Shown in pieces: positions 1 through 12,125 of a stretch of DNA of 64,000 nucleotides. The DNA is from Synaphobranchus kaupii. Lineage: Eukaryota; Chordata; Actinopteri; Anguilliformes; Synaphobranchidae. A program made the translations under genes and the position numbers. How positions within the stretch are numbered: position 1 is the first letter of the stretch; each line of letters opens with the position of its first letter. The notes under the pieces are model-generated. The model made no database searches. It worked only from the letters and a program-made list of their open reading frames with translations, and was not told the DNA's origin. The stretch covers positions 1,651,874-1,715,873 of the forward strand of contig CM056391.1 in NCBI GenBank assembly GCA_029718625.1, given 5' to 3'.

Positions 1-988
1 GCCAAATGTGGTCAATTTCAACCTGGGGAGGGGGGGGGGGGGGGCTTGCAATCCTGGACTGGAGGGGATTAGGATCGAGGGGGGACATCCCGTAGACCTG
101 ATTCTGGCGTGAGATTTCTTGAGGGAGACGGTAGGTTTAAGGCTCAAAGCCTGAGTCTCATGTCAGATGCAACCCTGCCTCTTTCTGTCCTTTAGTCCTC
201 TCTGCTTATTAGCTGCAAAGGGTTCTGGTTGGTAACAGGGGGTTTCCAGTGATATATCACAGTACAGAACATCCGCTACCACAGTAGTCTCAGGGCACGG
301 CCCTGTGATGAGTTTTTAGAAGATATGTCAAGTTTGAACGCTTTGGCTTCGATGGTAGGGGAGCTGAAGATGGAGACAAACAGAGATCAGTATCTCTCAG
401 CTACCCGCATGCAGACTTACAGTGAATTTTCCCCGGGATAAACCGGTTGGCCCGTTTAGGAAATAAATAATGGATTGCTGCAGTCTTAGTGGGGGCTTTG
501 TATGGAAATGGCGTTGTGTTAAGGCGCCTGTCTGGGCTGAGCGTTGATCAATCCTAGGAGCACTGAAATGCCCCGGTTCCTGGCCAACGTGCCCCACCCT
601 CCACTAAAGATTTCTGTGAATGTTTTTTTTTCTCCCGATTTGGAATGCCCAATCCTATTCACCAGGAATGCCCCCTGGTGAATGCTCCCTGCTGCAACCT
701 CTGCTACCACTTCGGGAGACCGCAGGCGTACGCACGTGCTCTTCTCTGAAACGTGTGACGATGAGCCATTGCTTCTTTTCACGCAAGCCGGTCTCGCACA
801 GACACCAGGAGGAGGAAGACACTTCACGTGCAGCTTGAGCAAGGAGACCGTGGGCGCCCCGATTAGGCCAGCAGGGGTCACAGGCGAGCGATGAAAAACG
901 GTAATCAAAGCCAGCTGAAGCACTCCTTCCTTATGCGACGCTACGGTAAATTACGCATCTGGGCTGCCAGCCGGAGTCAGCACTAGAA

Positions 989-1193
989 CAGTCCGGATTC
1001 CGTACCGGACCGTGTGACCCCTCTGGAAAAGTCCAGATTCCATAACAGACCGTAAGACCTATCCGGAACAGTCCGGATTACATAACGGACCATGACACCC
1101 ATCGGGAACAGTCCACATTTGACGCCAGACAGTGAGACCCATTCAGAGCAGTCCAGATACCATACTGGACCGTGAGACCCATCTGGAACAGTG
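989..1193. repeat. degenerate 40-bp minisatellite, about 5 units
   Basis: Five consecutive 40-base units start with cagtcc (or aagtcc), contain a ggaccgtgagacc-like centre and end tctggaa. Units differ from each other at many positions, so this is an old array. The fragment cagtg after the fifth unit is the start of a sixth. Confidence 0.7.
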
Positions 1194-1424
1194 TTTTAAC
1201 AGAATGTGCCTCCCAGCAACGCCATCAAGATGGCTTCTATTTTCCTTGGGCTAACATTAGCAGTTGCGGCCCCTCTCTCCTGCATTTAAAGGAAGGATAA
1301 TGAGAGTGTGTAATGAGTCTGGGGGTCTGTCCATGGGGCGCTGTCCCTTATGAGTTATCAGGCACATACAGGTGTGCTTTTAAATCAAGGAGGAAGAAAA
1401 AAACTTAAGAACACAACAACTTGA

Positions 1425-1640
1425 GCGTGAATCGGTGCCGACCCGTCAACATCGCCGCGTTCACCAGTAATGATGTCACCAGGGACACACCGCCGCCCCC
1501 GGCAACGACATCCCAGCTGGCATTGATGACGCAATCCCGCGGCCTGACAATTTAACGGCAGCCTCGCAGCGGCGCGCCGTGCCTCTCGGCCGTGTAAAAA
1601 GGCGCCGGCTGTCGCCGTCGGTTTGGCTCGATGAAACCGT
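1425..1640. promoter_or_regulatory. CpG-dense patch
   Basis: Roughly two dozen CpG dinucleotides fall within about 215 bases, against CpG-poor flanks. It is not next to any recognised first exon. It could be a regulatory CpG island, a remnant of another gene's promoter or simply GC-rich DNA. Open frames here do not resemble a known protein. Confidence 0.3.
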
Positions 1641-2829
1641 AACAAATAAACGCCCTGAGGATTTACGCCCCCTTTATTCATTACGAAACTCAGGGGCGCG
1701 TCTGCAGAGAAATGGATTTTAATTTAATAACATGTTGCAAAAGCACTGTCAGCCCGGACACTGCCCACGTCTCAAATGACTATTGATTTTAATGATCGGG
1801 TCTGACGTTGCTGCCGCTGCTGATACATGGAAATGAATAGCTGTTAGCTCAGAGCTCAGAGCTCTAGACATGCCCCGCTGGTGTCACAGCACAGATGTAG
1901 GGCTCGTGTCCTGCAGTGGCAGTCTGTGATGTCATCACAGAGGGACAGAGCTCCAGCCCTCAGCTTGCGTGCAGACAGGAATTCATTGGAGATTTTACAG
2001 TCAAGTTTTATGATGTCATCAAACACCCGCTGGGCTCGAGCCCTCAGGGCAACTGTGCCAACATCATGTGACAGTCAAAAGGTTCGTACACTTACGGAGT
2101 CAAGGGGTATGCGAAATTGAGCACCAAATTAAACGAACTTGACAGAGTGGCTGGGCAGATTATAGCCTGAAGTATTAAGATCGCTGGTAAAATAAAAAGT
2201 CCAAGCAAAGAAATGTATATTAATACGCAGATCAGGAGGAGTTAGGTGATGCAACTAGGCCTCCAGGTTGCATTATGGCATAGGCTTGAACCAGTAGAGT
2301 TCATATACGATATTATCTTTTTGAATCCCAGTTCTCTACATATTGTTCCGATTGTAGCTTAATTGCTTGTTCAATAGACACAGCCGTTCAGCCATCACCT
2401 CATTTAAAGAAACTGTATTGTTCTCTAATATCTGATAGTAGACAGCTTGCTGTCTCAGTGAGAATACAATTCCTGTGGCTAATACAATGTTAGCAGTACA
2501 GCTAACTGTCACAAGAATGTTACTGCATATGTTTTGAGCGATTTCTTAGCTTTATACAATAGTTGTTTACGTTTTTATGGTTTTTCATATACAGTGTAGT
2601 TGTAATACTGGTAGATTCCTCGTCTTAATTTGGGGGCAGTTGGTATTCAGCTGGCTTCACAGGGATCAAAAGCCTTGATGGACAAAAGAGCCTATTCTGC
2701 ATGTTGAGATTTCTCACATTCTTTTGGTTGTGACATCATAATGTGTGTCCCTTTGATCTCTCCCCCAGGGCAGAGATGGAAGCCCTGCATATTGTGTTGT
2801 CATAAGAAAGCAAACGGGGTGCCACTGAC

Positions 2830-2999
2830 CTGTACTCTGGGGGAAGCGGGGGATTCTCTCGTAGGGAATCACTGTTTTGTTCTCCAGGAGCTCTGCTAAG
2901 CCGCCCAGCCCAGAACCGCAGATGATGGCCACCTTGGGCCTCTTTGTGGTGTGATCCAGCAGCCAATCGGCCGTCTCCTTGTACTCCTCGTACGTGTAG
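2830..2999 (-). CDS. pnp: purine nucleoside phosphorylase, coding exon 2 (partial gene)
   Basis: Purine nucleoside phosphorylase is a cytosolic trimeric enzyme that cleaves (deoxy)inosine and (deoxy)guanosine with phosphate to the base and ribose-1-phosphate in purine salvage. The exon encodes 56 residues from [14 protein letters not shown] to IPRFPQST. It includes [12 protein letters not shown], the family's phosphate-binding loop with its conserved serine. On the minus strand it is flanked by a good acceptor (ctccccacacag) and a donor (ACAG/gtcagt). The phase-1 end after AGTACAG matches the human gene. At the 5' side only one base (C) precedes the first TAC codon; the human exon has two bases there. 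Teleosts have several PNP paralogues and I cannot say which this is. The later exons lie beyond the left edge, so whether the gene is intact cannot be judged. Confidence 0.88.
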
Positions 3000-3064
3000 C
3001 TGTGTGGGGAGAAAAGCAAGGGGGGGGGGGGGGGGGTTACATGCTGACCATGTGAAAACTTCAC

Positions 3065-3125
3065 CTGAAGGCAGGAGGGACTCGTAAATTCTCTCGTACT
3101 TCACAAGGCTGGTCCTCTCGGCCAT
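3065..3125 (-). CDS. candidate first coding exon of pnp (doubtful)
   Basis: On the minus strand an ATG in good context (A at -3, G at +4) opens 20 codons, [20 protein letters not shown], plus one base, then a consensus-like donor CAG/gtgaag. It ends in phase 1, as human PNP exon 1 does. However, the acceptor before exon 2 leaves only one base, so the join is one nucleotide short of an in-frame codon. The implied intron (3000-3064) is only 65 bp and a quarter of it is a poly-C tract (minus sense). Options are a one-base sequence error, a broken allele, or a chance open frame with the real first exon further upstream. The 20 residues are not ones I recognise. Confidence 0.35.
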
Positions 3126-4823
3126 CGTGACAGCGTGATTTAAAGGCTCAACATCGAAAGTCACACACAAGAGAAAGAGGAAGTAATGCATGTAATGTGA
3201 TCACCCAGACAACACCTGTTCGCCTGAGGAGTATCCGGCTCAAGAAACCAGTTTGTTTGCTTTCCACCGTGCCAATTTTAAACAAACAGACCGGTCCTCA
3301 CGTGTCCAAATATATGCACAGGGGACTAGTAGCATGGGAAACTCACACAGCCAGCAGGAACCAATCACAACCTCCGTACAGACCAGGTAACCCTGGGTAA
3401 CACCAGCCTTCCAATAGCCTACTCCTACAGTGTCTGCATACAAATGAATGTGTCCATGAATTAGCTCTGGCAGATGAGACAATAGTTAGCACTGAGGCTA
3501 GGACCAGCTCCATGGCATTCCCACTGCAGTCAATACCACAACCAGACTTATATGGTCAAAGATGTATTTGAAATGCTTTAATGCTTTTGATTCTGGTAAA
3601 AAAATTAATAAAATTGTGCAGATATCTGAGTTTCAATAAAATGTGTTTATTGAAACTCTCAGATATCTGAAAGCTTTCAATAAAATGTGTGCAGATATCA
3701 GAGTTTTCAAGAGTTTTATTGAAAATTCAATAAAAAAAAGTTGTTAACCAAAAAAAGCAAAATGTAAAATCAAATGAAAGACAAATTTTGTTCTTAATAT
3801 TCATGAAGACCTTTTCAAAATTGTCGGTAACCTGCATGAATTTCACCTGTGTCTAAAGGAATAAAGTTTTTTTTTTCTCTATGTACTCTGGTAGAGTTGA
3901 ATTAACACTGGACATTTTACAGTGTATTCATTTGGAACGTTATCATACAGAAAGCATGATAACGTCAAAAAGAAAGAGAGCATTGAGACGTGCATTGTAC
4001 TATCACGAGAGTGAGGAAGTAAAACTATCAGTCGGCTAACAATGATAAAAGGCAAAAAAAACAGTAAAGTATAAAACAGGGTCATCCAAAAGCCAACCTA
4101 AAAAAAGCTCCCATATACGTACAGTGTCTAATGGCAGGGACTTCCATAGTTTATGGGAGTGTGGGGCATGCCTCGTCAAGCCGTAACTTGACGGACAGCA
4201 TACCTGCCATGCCAATAAAAACGAAACGCTGCCTCCACACATTTCTTCACGTGATTAACACACGGACCACAAAGCAAACCAGAACTGAACGTCTGAACTG
4301 AAAAGGCTGTGTGGCTGGTAGCCATGCGGTGCATTCTATGGAGGGAGATATGTCTTGTGTTGAAACAAGCCATGCTTTAAAAACCAATAGTGCATTTGTT
4401 TAATAAATAAATTATAAAATAATAAAGCTAAAGATAATTCTCACGTGATGCCAGTACAGAGATAAGGTCAAAGGAGTTAAGTGGGATCTTTTCTAGGACT
4501 CGTCAATAATATGCCAACTGCATTTTGGACCAGTCGCAACAAAATTCAGTGGGGTTTTTTTTTTGTGTGTGTGTGGTTTTTTGAAACCACTAATAAGCAC
4601 ATTCCAGTAAGATGTAGTAGTACAAGTAATGTAATAAAAGCATGTATTAACCTGTCTGCCTGTGGCACCTCACCCTTACTGTGTCTCCAAAACGAATTAC
4701 CTTTATGACTAGTTAAGACATTGCTAAGACATTGGCTTCTGGGATTCAAAGTTTGACTAATTTATCAATCACTAAAACTAACTAATTATGAAAAACTAGA
4801 ATGATTGCATTTACGTTTAAGTC
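3126..4823. other. intergenic DNA, no gene seen
   Basis: Stretch upstream of pnp (minus strand). It would hold the pnp promoter if 3125 is the true start, but I see no TATA box or CpG island. It is AT-rich and contains the hairpin at 3619-3669. Short open frames show no protein-like similarity. Confidence 0.5.
3619..3725. repeat. hairpin-forming inverted repeat with a third partial copy
   Basis: The arm cagatatctgagtttcaata at 3619 is followed after a 5-base loop by its reverse complement (3646-3669), differing only by a two-base insertion. A third partial copy with the same cagatatc and ttttattgaaa blocks follows to 3725. It looks like a short foldback element. Confidence 0.7.
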
Positions 4824-5079
4824 AAATTGAAGACCCTGGTGCTAAAACTACTGAAGTCACATTTTTAGACAATTCAAGTTGAGCATAGAAACATGTTCTA
4901 TTTGTTTAGCTAAGCTCACCCTATGACTATTGTTAACAGAAAAGGTGCCTAAGGAATGCATAAAAACAGCAAAACTTTTAATGGCTGATTTTACGGATCA
5001 ATGATATTTTTGGATTTGATTTTCTCAAAATAGACATTTTGTGACTTCAGTACTTTTAGCACCAGGGCCTTCAATTTAA
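4824..5079. mobile_element. MITE-like element with about 36-bp terminal inverted repeats
   Basis: The left end reads attgaag-a-ccctggtgctaaaa and continues to tactgaagtcaca. The right end is its reverse complement, tgtgacttcagtacttttag followed by caccagggccttcaat. The arms differ at only a few positions over about 36 bases. The 180-base interior encodes nothing. This is the layout of a non-autonomous DNA transposon; the superfamily is not clear. Confidence 0.7.
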
Positions 5080-5570
5080 GGACTGTCATAAACCCAAAAT
5101 CAGTTTTTAAAATCAGGTGGGTATTGGATGAAGGGAACAAGAGGTATTGGATGAAGGGAACTCAATACTGAGTTTGCAGCTGTACTGCCTTAGGGTCCAA
5201 AGTACACATGCAAATTTATGCAGAGCTTAGAAACGTTCAGCTCCTCTTTTGTAAAGCTCAATATTTTACGTGTTCTTCACCGGTCCTGGGCCAGAATAAA
5301 GCGCCGCTCTCATAGCCTAGCTGGGGGTCGTGTGGCAAGAGTTGGTCAGGGAACGGCAGTGCATTTTCAGAAGTCACAGGCAACGTAACGGAGACGTTTT
5401 AATCAAGGGAAGATGGTGTGTCAATAACACTGCCATTAAAGCGAAGCGGCTCAGGGCACAGTGTGGCCCTGGAGGAGCGGATAGGATTCGTTGTTTTTCA
5501 TACAAGAACAGTATACATCAGGATCATGTGAGCCTATATGCTAATACAGGCATGCAGAAACGGACCATGC

Positions 5571-5609
<39 letters not shown>

Positions 5610-7150
5610 TGAGCAGTGGCCTGGCTCTACCACCTGGCAGTTTTTTACAAGGGAAGAGATATAATGCGATGCCACACACCCTCAACCTCCATATTCAATG
5701 CGGAGGTATACTGAATCGTATGGCAAAACCCCAGGGAACTACGATGTCGGGGGTTGGGGGGAGGAGACACGGGGAAAGCCGGAGCTGGTCTGGAAAAGGG
5801 TGCACGTTGCATCGCAAACTGAGTTATGGGCCAAATATTTAATTCTAATTTTCCAGATTTGAGAGGCATGAAATGAGCTTGGCAAGCTGGGGTATTTGGC
5901 AGTGGCGGGGCGTGGTTTCGCGGGCGTGCAGCGCCGTACGCCCACTGTGAGGTGTGTAATGGACTGCTGTGAAGGGGAATCCCTCTGATATTAATAGCCT
6001 GACTGCATCCCAGGCAGTTCAACACCCCCCCCCCCCCCCCTCACCCACCACCAGAACCACCAGCCTGTCATCTACAGCACAGGGACAATCCAGCCTGCTG
6101 TATCTTAGCAACACATCCAGCTGCTCGGAACACTATCAACGGTAGTAGTACCCACTGCACTGTATACTATAGTTATATTTACACCATTCTATATACAATT
6201 CTCTTCTTCTATACGCTATTTTCCTCCACAATGACAAGTGTGAAGAATGAAATTGGCTCTTTGTGACTAGGATAAAGATCTTGTGTGTTAGGCAAGGTCT
6301 TTTGTATATGCAAGGCAGTGGTGCATTTCTTCCCCTGGTGAATTTGTAAAATGCCTTTGCTGACTCCATTTTAAATGCCAAAGCTGATGAATAGCAGCAA
6401 TGCGGGATTGGATATGATGAATGATTGCACGGCTGCCTTACAAAAAAAGAAAAGAAAATTCACAATGGTCCTGTTTATAGGTGACTGTAAACCTGATCTA
6501 TACGCATCACTCCACGGTGAGGTCACCTGTTTGGCTTCAGTGTTAACCTGTTTATTCATTGCACACTGAGGCGGGCTCACGTGTTCACGCTTCAGTGATG
6601 CCAGAGAAACAGAGATAGGGAGAGAGTGGGAGAGAGAGAGAGGGAGAGATTGGAACGTATCCAGGGCAGTGCTGAAAGCATTCTTTATTCTCGGGAGCCA
6701 TTCTGACAAACTGTAACAAACCCTCTTGCGTAACCTTGTGCAAGTGCTACCATTCCCACATAAAGTGCCACTGTCTAGAGGGGAAATGTTTTCTTTTTTT
6801 CCCCATATGGACATGCACTTACCAGTAACAGCTTTTTGTGACATGGCTAAATTTTGAGGAAGTGATGGTGCAAATGTTATAAAGTGCCTACATTGGACGG
6901 CAAACGGATGTATTTGCCCCATCTGATTGTGTACAACTTACAAAAGCAAGCAAGCATGTGATGTACTGTTTTATGATGTATTTATTTTGAAACGCCCATC
7001 GCCATAAAACGCTACCCCTGTCCTTTTATTATTCATATAGCGCGGGGAAACGATGCTTGCTTTCGATTTTTGAAAGGAGACATATTTCCATGAGAGCGAA
7101 ATATAGAAAGGATGTGGACTTCTCCAGCAAACAAAAAACTTAGTTAACCG
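5080..7150. other. intergenic DNA, no gene seen
   Basis: Holds a (CA)n tract at 5573-5606, a 16-base poly-C run near 6026-6041 and a GA-rich patch near 6614-6648. Open frames on both strands are short, contain microsatellite-coded residues or lack recognisable motifs. Confidence 0.5.
5573..5606. repeat. (CA)n microsatellite
   Basis: Uninterrupted CA dinucleotide tract of about 17 units in intergenic DNA. Confidence 0.95.
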
Positions 7151-7726
7151 TTAAAGAGATACTGCAGAGCCTTTTCTAAGGCCTTTTTTACCGCTTCAAT
7201 TTGAACTGGAACTCGTGAGTAGGTGTGGTCATATGACGACGATGCCACGTAATCATATTATGAATATCCATACGGTCAAGGAGTGAAAGGGTGTCTTGGT
7301 GAACTGACTCAGCCCCACTGAACTCAATACGCTCATTCACGCTAAAGTAACGTTAGGCTACTATTAAATACATTAAAAAACACAGCAAAACCCAGTCACA
7401 CAGTAACTAGTATATTGAACATGGCTGGTTGTAGCGCCCTCATCCACTTGGTCCGGAGAGAGAATTGTTATCATTTATTAGCTAACATTATTCATGAATG
7501 ATAACTAAGATAACTAGCTAGCTAGCTAAGTTACCAGTTATCTGGACCAAACGGGGCTAAACTCACACACAATAGACTGCCTTGCATTACCTAACTTATC
7601 GATACATTCCATCTCTCGGCAGATTATGAAAGCTAACAGAGTCGAGGAACGATACATCTCTGACTCCTTGGCATAATGCAGGCAAGTTAGCTAAAGATAC
7701 CAAAGTAAGACGTTGTAGATGAATAA

Positions 7727-9115
7727 CTATGGCTACGTTCACACTGCAGGTAAAAAGTGGCCCAGATCCGATTTTTTCCTCAAATGTGACACATCTGATT
7801 TTTTATGGAGGTGTGAACAGCAAAAATCACATTGAGTCTGACATTTCCAATTCTCATTTGGGCCACTTTTGAACGTGGTATTAGATTCCGATACATAACC
7901 GATTGTGTCAAAGCGCACGCAGTCTGAATAGTCAGATCGGAATTAATGTGACTTTTTACGTTATTTTTGATGTAGCAGGGTATTATGGTGTATTCAAATT
8001 AACTCGCAAGTCCGAATATTTCCTTCCGAGAAGAAAAAACTATTTGAACATGACAATAATGTCACGTTCAAATCGTTTTTTCTTCTCGTTAATCAGAAAT
8101 ATTCCGACTTCCGAGATAATTTGAATACACCATTAGAACGTAGCGCACGGGCTAGTTAGGTTATCAACACATTCACATTATATTATCATGTGTTGTCATT
8201 TTAGATAAGTGGTAAATGTGCAAAGCAGTGGATTTTTTTGGGCACAAACGATAGCCTACACCATAATAAGTCGTAGGCTACGTTTTTATATCATTCGCGG
8301 ACAGCTGCGTTAACCGTTTTGTGATTTTAAATAATGTTAGAACTGTCCATATTATTGTCTTGGTTTGTTGCACGGTATTTATTATTCACGGTTTTCTCAT
8401 GTAGCTGCTTACCGAACATTAATGGTTGTCGGTCCAATAATGTGTCAATAGTTTAATCTAAGGGTGCGCAGTGATGTTGGGCTATAGCCTAACGTTACAC
8501 ATGAAGTTGAACAGATGTGTCGTGTGATAGCTTTTTTTATACTGTGTATTTGAACACGGCTGAAACGCTGTATTGGCCAATCTGCATCCCGGAACTATCC
8601 GTTTTATAAATGTTATATCGACTGGTCTCACTAGCCAAACGGCTGAGCGCTCCATTTTCTTAACTCGCCCGTCCTCAGAATCACTAATTTCATGCCTTGC
8701 TTGAGTTTCACTGAAACCGCCCATGTCACGGTCCCCCCATTCCTGGCTCAGATCTCGCATTCACGAGTCCCTCTGCACAGAAGTAGCAGCCATGGCAGCA
8801 CAAAAAGCTAGGCTTCCCCCCCCCCCGTCTCCTCACCCTTATCATTAGCTCCACTGCACATCAACTTTAAAATTAACGCAGAAGCTGTGACTTTGATGAC
8901 TTCCTTTTTGTTGTTGTTTATTTCTGCAGGCTGTGTGACAGGCGCTATGTCTTTTGTTAATTTGCACGGGTCATTTGAGCAGAGCAATCGGTTCACACTG
9001 GAATCAGATATGGGCCACATTAAAAAATTAATGTGAACAGCCAAACAAAAACAATCTGATCTGGGCAATAAATCTTAATTGAGCATTAAGGCCTGCAGTG
9101 TGAACGTAGCCTTAG
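7727..9115. mobile_element. non-autonomous DNA transposon, terminal inverted repeats of about 24 bp
   Basis: The left end CTATGGCTACGTTCACACTG and the inverted right end differ only at the fourth base over about 24 positions. Subterminal blocks (ggcccagatccgatttt on the left, aatctgatctgggc on the right) are also inverted. The interior of about 1.3 kb has no transposase. A clear target-site duplication is not visible. The family occurs widely in fish genomes; I would place it near hAT but cannot prove it. Confidence 0.75.
7985..8133. mobile_element. foldback MITE nested in the larger element
   Basis: ATGGTGTATTCAAATT at 7985 and its exact inverse ending at 8133 frame a palindrome. The inner segments tccgaatatttcc and tccgagaagaaaaaac also recur inverted on the right half. 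It is 149 bp long, non-coding and sits inside the 7727-9115 element, so it inserted later. Confidence 0.75.
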
Positions 9116-9234
9116 TAGCTCGATATAAGTCGTAATATTAACGTTAGCGGTAATATAAAGCAATTCGCATTTGAACTTGAACTAGCTAGTTAGCAGTACA
9201 AGGGTCTTGAGGGGAAAAAAAAATAAAAAAAGTT

Positions 9235-9270
9235 GGTCTCGGCTTTTATACCACGTGCCCAGCCGAGACC
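9235..9270. repeat. small perfect-arm hairpin
   Basis: GGTCTCGGCT and AGCCGAGACC form a 10-bp stem around a 16-base loop. Confidence 0.7.
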
Positions 9271-9495
9271 ACTCCTAGGATCACCTCAACTCCACCCATT
9301 TTTATGTTAAGGATCTTGTGACGTCACGAATCCCCGGAAACCAGCGTATTGGTAAGTCTACACAAAAACTCAAATAAAACTATTTTGACTAAACATGAGA
9401 TTTTCGGACATAGACAGTTGTGTATGATCATAATCTAACCCAAAACATCGGTTTTCAACGGGAAAAGTCGGTTTGTGACTGCAGTATCACTTTAA

Positions 9496-11954
9496 ACACT
9501 GGCAGGCACGAGATTAAAGAGAGGAAAGTGCCCTCGCCAGCGCCTCCAGCGCGGGAGCTGTCCAGGGTCCTGCGGGTCTTCGTTGGATCAGCGATTTCCA
9601 TTCAGAAAAGGGCCTGCGCACAGTCGCGGTCGCCTGTGTTGCTGCGAATTGGGCGTACAGAAGAGCAAGCACAATAGCTGCGCGCTTTGTTTTTCGTAGG
9701 CAGAATTTTTTACCCCCCTCCAAAGAGCTGACAACAGCTCGGGCGGTCTGTGGGCTAGCTACTTCACATGCCAATTTGGTTCTCATTTGTGTTTGAGTAA
9801 AAATGTCGGTAACTTTTAAGATTTCACTTTCTCAAAGGAAATGCAATTTATCGGCGGCATTACTGTAGCTATTTACTGTACTGTATCTATCGTACGAACC
9901 CCCAGTCTGAGGAAATTTTGTTTGTCGTGGATGTTGGCACGTGGGGCAGCGCGTAGCCTATTACAGAGCACTTGATAAGCAGTAAATCCTATGTGTTTAG
10001 CAAGTAGCCTATCTGTGTGTGCTTGCGAGGCATTTCAGAGAGTAGCCTATTTAATCACTCCTTATGGGACGTACAGATTATATAAGGGAAAACTCTGCTT
10101 GTTACCGTTATTTTGAGAAAACGTGAGGATGTTCAGCAACAACCACGCGGTTTGTGTTTTACAGTTCGGGAGTAGGCTTACAATAACCTAGCGATAGCCT
10201 ATAACAGACATAAAATATTGCACCAAATGTCCTTTTTAATTCAGTTAAATCCAACGTTTTTGGCAACGAATTAAAGCGAACAGAAATATGAGGCTACTTT
10301 AATTAGTGAAGTATCGAATTGTTTTTCTTTTTTCATAGGCTACAATGTCCTGTTACGATAAATTAGCTACATAATTTCTGTTGCTTTGACGATGGCAGTC
10401 TACAAATACGTAGCCTAACTATATCTGCTTATTTTAATGGTGAATGTGAACGTTATAGGGACGTGGATTTTGTACACTGTTCAGAGCTGTTATCTCTATA
10501 CTGTAGTAATTCACCGATATCTTACCTGCATTCGTTGTCAGACGACATGTCGTGCACCGATGAGTGGATAAGCCTCTGTTGCGCCGTGTGGTTACGTCAG
10601 TTCTCAGTCAGGCAGAGCTCTGTCGAGATAACAGATGCGACGGAGTTATAAAGCTCTCCTCTCGCGTGATGGAGGAGTGGCTGTGCCTCTGCTCCTGCCA
10701 ATGTTTTTGTGGCATTCTTCCCAGCTTGCACTGCTATCTTTTGTTTGAATGTTCCAGGGGCCTTTTTCCTCCCACATATGCTCAACGACCTGCACTTATT
10801 TCGACTGAATTTTGAATGAATTGACACCCAATAGCAATTAGTCAGACTACCGACATGGTCAATCGTCACAGCCGGTCCAAGGACGCTCCCGGCAGCGACT
10901 GGAATCATCTTCAGCTATGTTTCCCCTTTAGCACTGTTCCAAGGTCAATCTCCACCTTTTACGCAAATGTATATTGGGACAAAATAATTTGTGGTGGTAA
11001 AACTGGTTCTAGATCTTTCGCTGGGGGCAGAATTTGTCCCGTAGGACCAATACAATACCTTGCTGCAATTCGATGTTTTCCCTTTTTAGTTACTGTGATT
11101 CTGCTACGGCGGCCATGAATGTTAAATAAACACATGTAGAAACACGTTAGCCTCATTCAACTCAATGGCCTTAAGAGGAGACACTAGCTAATTTACATTT
11201 GATTTTATTGGAGATTCGTCACATTTGCAATTGCTGTACTTTTCCTGTTCATTTCCCTCAATGAGTCACAGCCCGATCTGACGCATTTCTGTGGTTTATT
11301 CAGGGTCTATTGCCTTGCTTTTAATTCTAAGTGAACCTGTAGTAGCCTACACAGTCCCTTCCCCCGCCGGAGTGACATTGACGGTTGGTAATGTCTCACA
11401 GCACATCAATAGTATATAGTATAGTTAGTGTGCAAAATAGTCACAAAGAAATCCACTTCTCTAAAAATATAGGCTAGCCTACATCGATTTTTTCATGTCA
11501 TGTCTTACTACCTAGATCAACGGCTACTACAATATACAAGAGAAACAGATACGCTTATCTAAGTATTAATAATAAGTATTGTAGAAAGCACAGCTTAGCA
11601 ATAGTCCATCTCTACAGCCTGGCCACCCCACTCACCAACCAGTTTCCAGCATTTCTTAGAATTCACGTTTCGTAGAGGTGGAACATGGCTGTGGGTACTG
11701 GAGTATAGTCTATAGTCCTACCATTTGAAATATAGTATGTGTAGTAGTTATGTGTAATATGTGCCTAAAATAGGCCCTTTTTTCTAGTTGGACACATTTT
11801 TTACATTTATTTATTATCAGCTATAGCTCCCCAAAATAACTGCTGGTCCCATCCTGACCACCCTATTGAAATTTTTCTGGTGCCACCACTGCAGATGTCA
11901 GAATTTCCTTTTGCTAAATTAATTTAGGACCGGCTTTAGTCGCATAAAATTGTA
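9496..11954. other. intergenic DNA, weakly CpG-rich near 9500-9680
   Basis: The first 180 bases and the patch near 10540-10660 carry more CpG than the surroundings, and the latter includes a TTACGTCA CRE-like site. This could be a promoter of an unrecognised or non-coding transcript. The open frames (up to 103 residues) do not resemble known proteins. Confidence 0.35.
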
Positions 11955-12125
11955 AAGTTAATCAATCAATCAATCAAATTTATTTATAAAGCACACTAAA
12001 AACAACTCACGTTGACCAAAGTGCTGTACAGATCAGAGCAGGTAATTGCAAATACAAGAAACAAGAAACACAGACATAAATAAGAAGGCACACAGCTCGT
12101 AGGGACAAATAAACAACACATGGGC
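11955..12125 (-). mobile_element. LINE/SINE 3' tail (L2-type), minus orientation
   Basis: An (ATCA)n run is followed by aaatttatttataaagcaca and tgaccaaagtgctgtacaga. This is the stereotyped 3' end of abundant fish L2-clade retroposons, here in reverse. No coding part remains. Confidence 0.6.

Larger units (their letters stand above)
1..2829 (-). other. pnp intron 2 (presumed), mostly non-coding
   Basis: This stretch lies downstream, on the minus strand, of the purine nucleoside phosphorylase exon ending at 2830. I looked for the next conserved coding block of that family (the segment beginning GHAGRLVFG in vertebrate enzymes) on the minus strand and did not find it, so the stretch is most simply intron. 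It holds a poly-G tract near 29-44, a worn 40-bp tandem repeat at 989-1193 and a CpG-dense patch at 1425-1640. The short open frames here have no recognisable similarity. Confidence 0.5.
7151..9495. mobile_element. outer inverted-repeat element with TTAA ends
   Basis: TTAAAGAGATACTGCAG at 7151 is matched by the inverted CTGCAGTATCACTTTAA ending at 9495 (16 of 17 positions). TTAA lies at both outer edges, as after insertion into a TTAA site (piggyBac-like). No transposase frame is present. Inside lie two further elements (7727-9115 and 7985-8133). The pairing is moderately supported; internal homology between the arms beyond 20 bases is weak. Confidence 0.5.
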
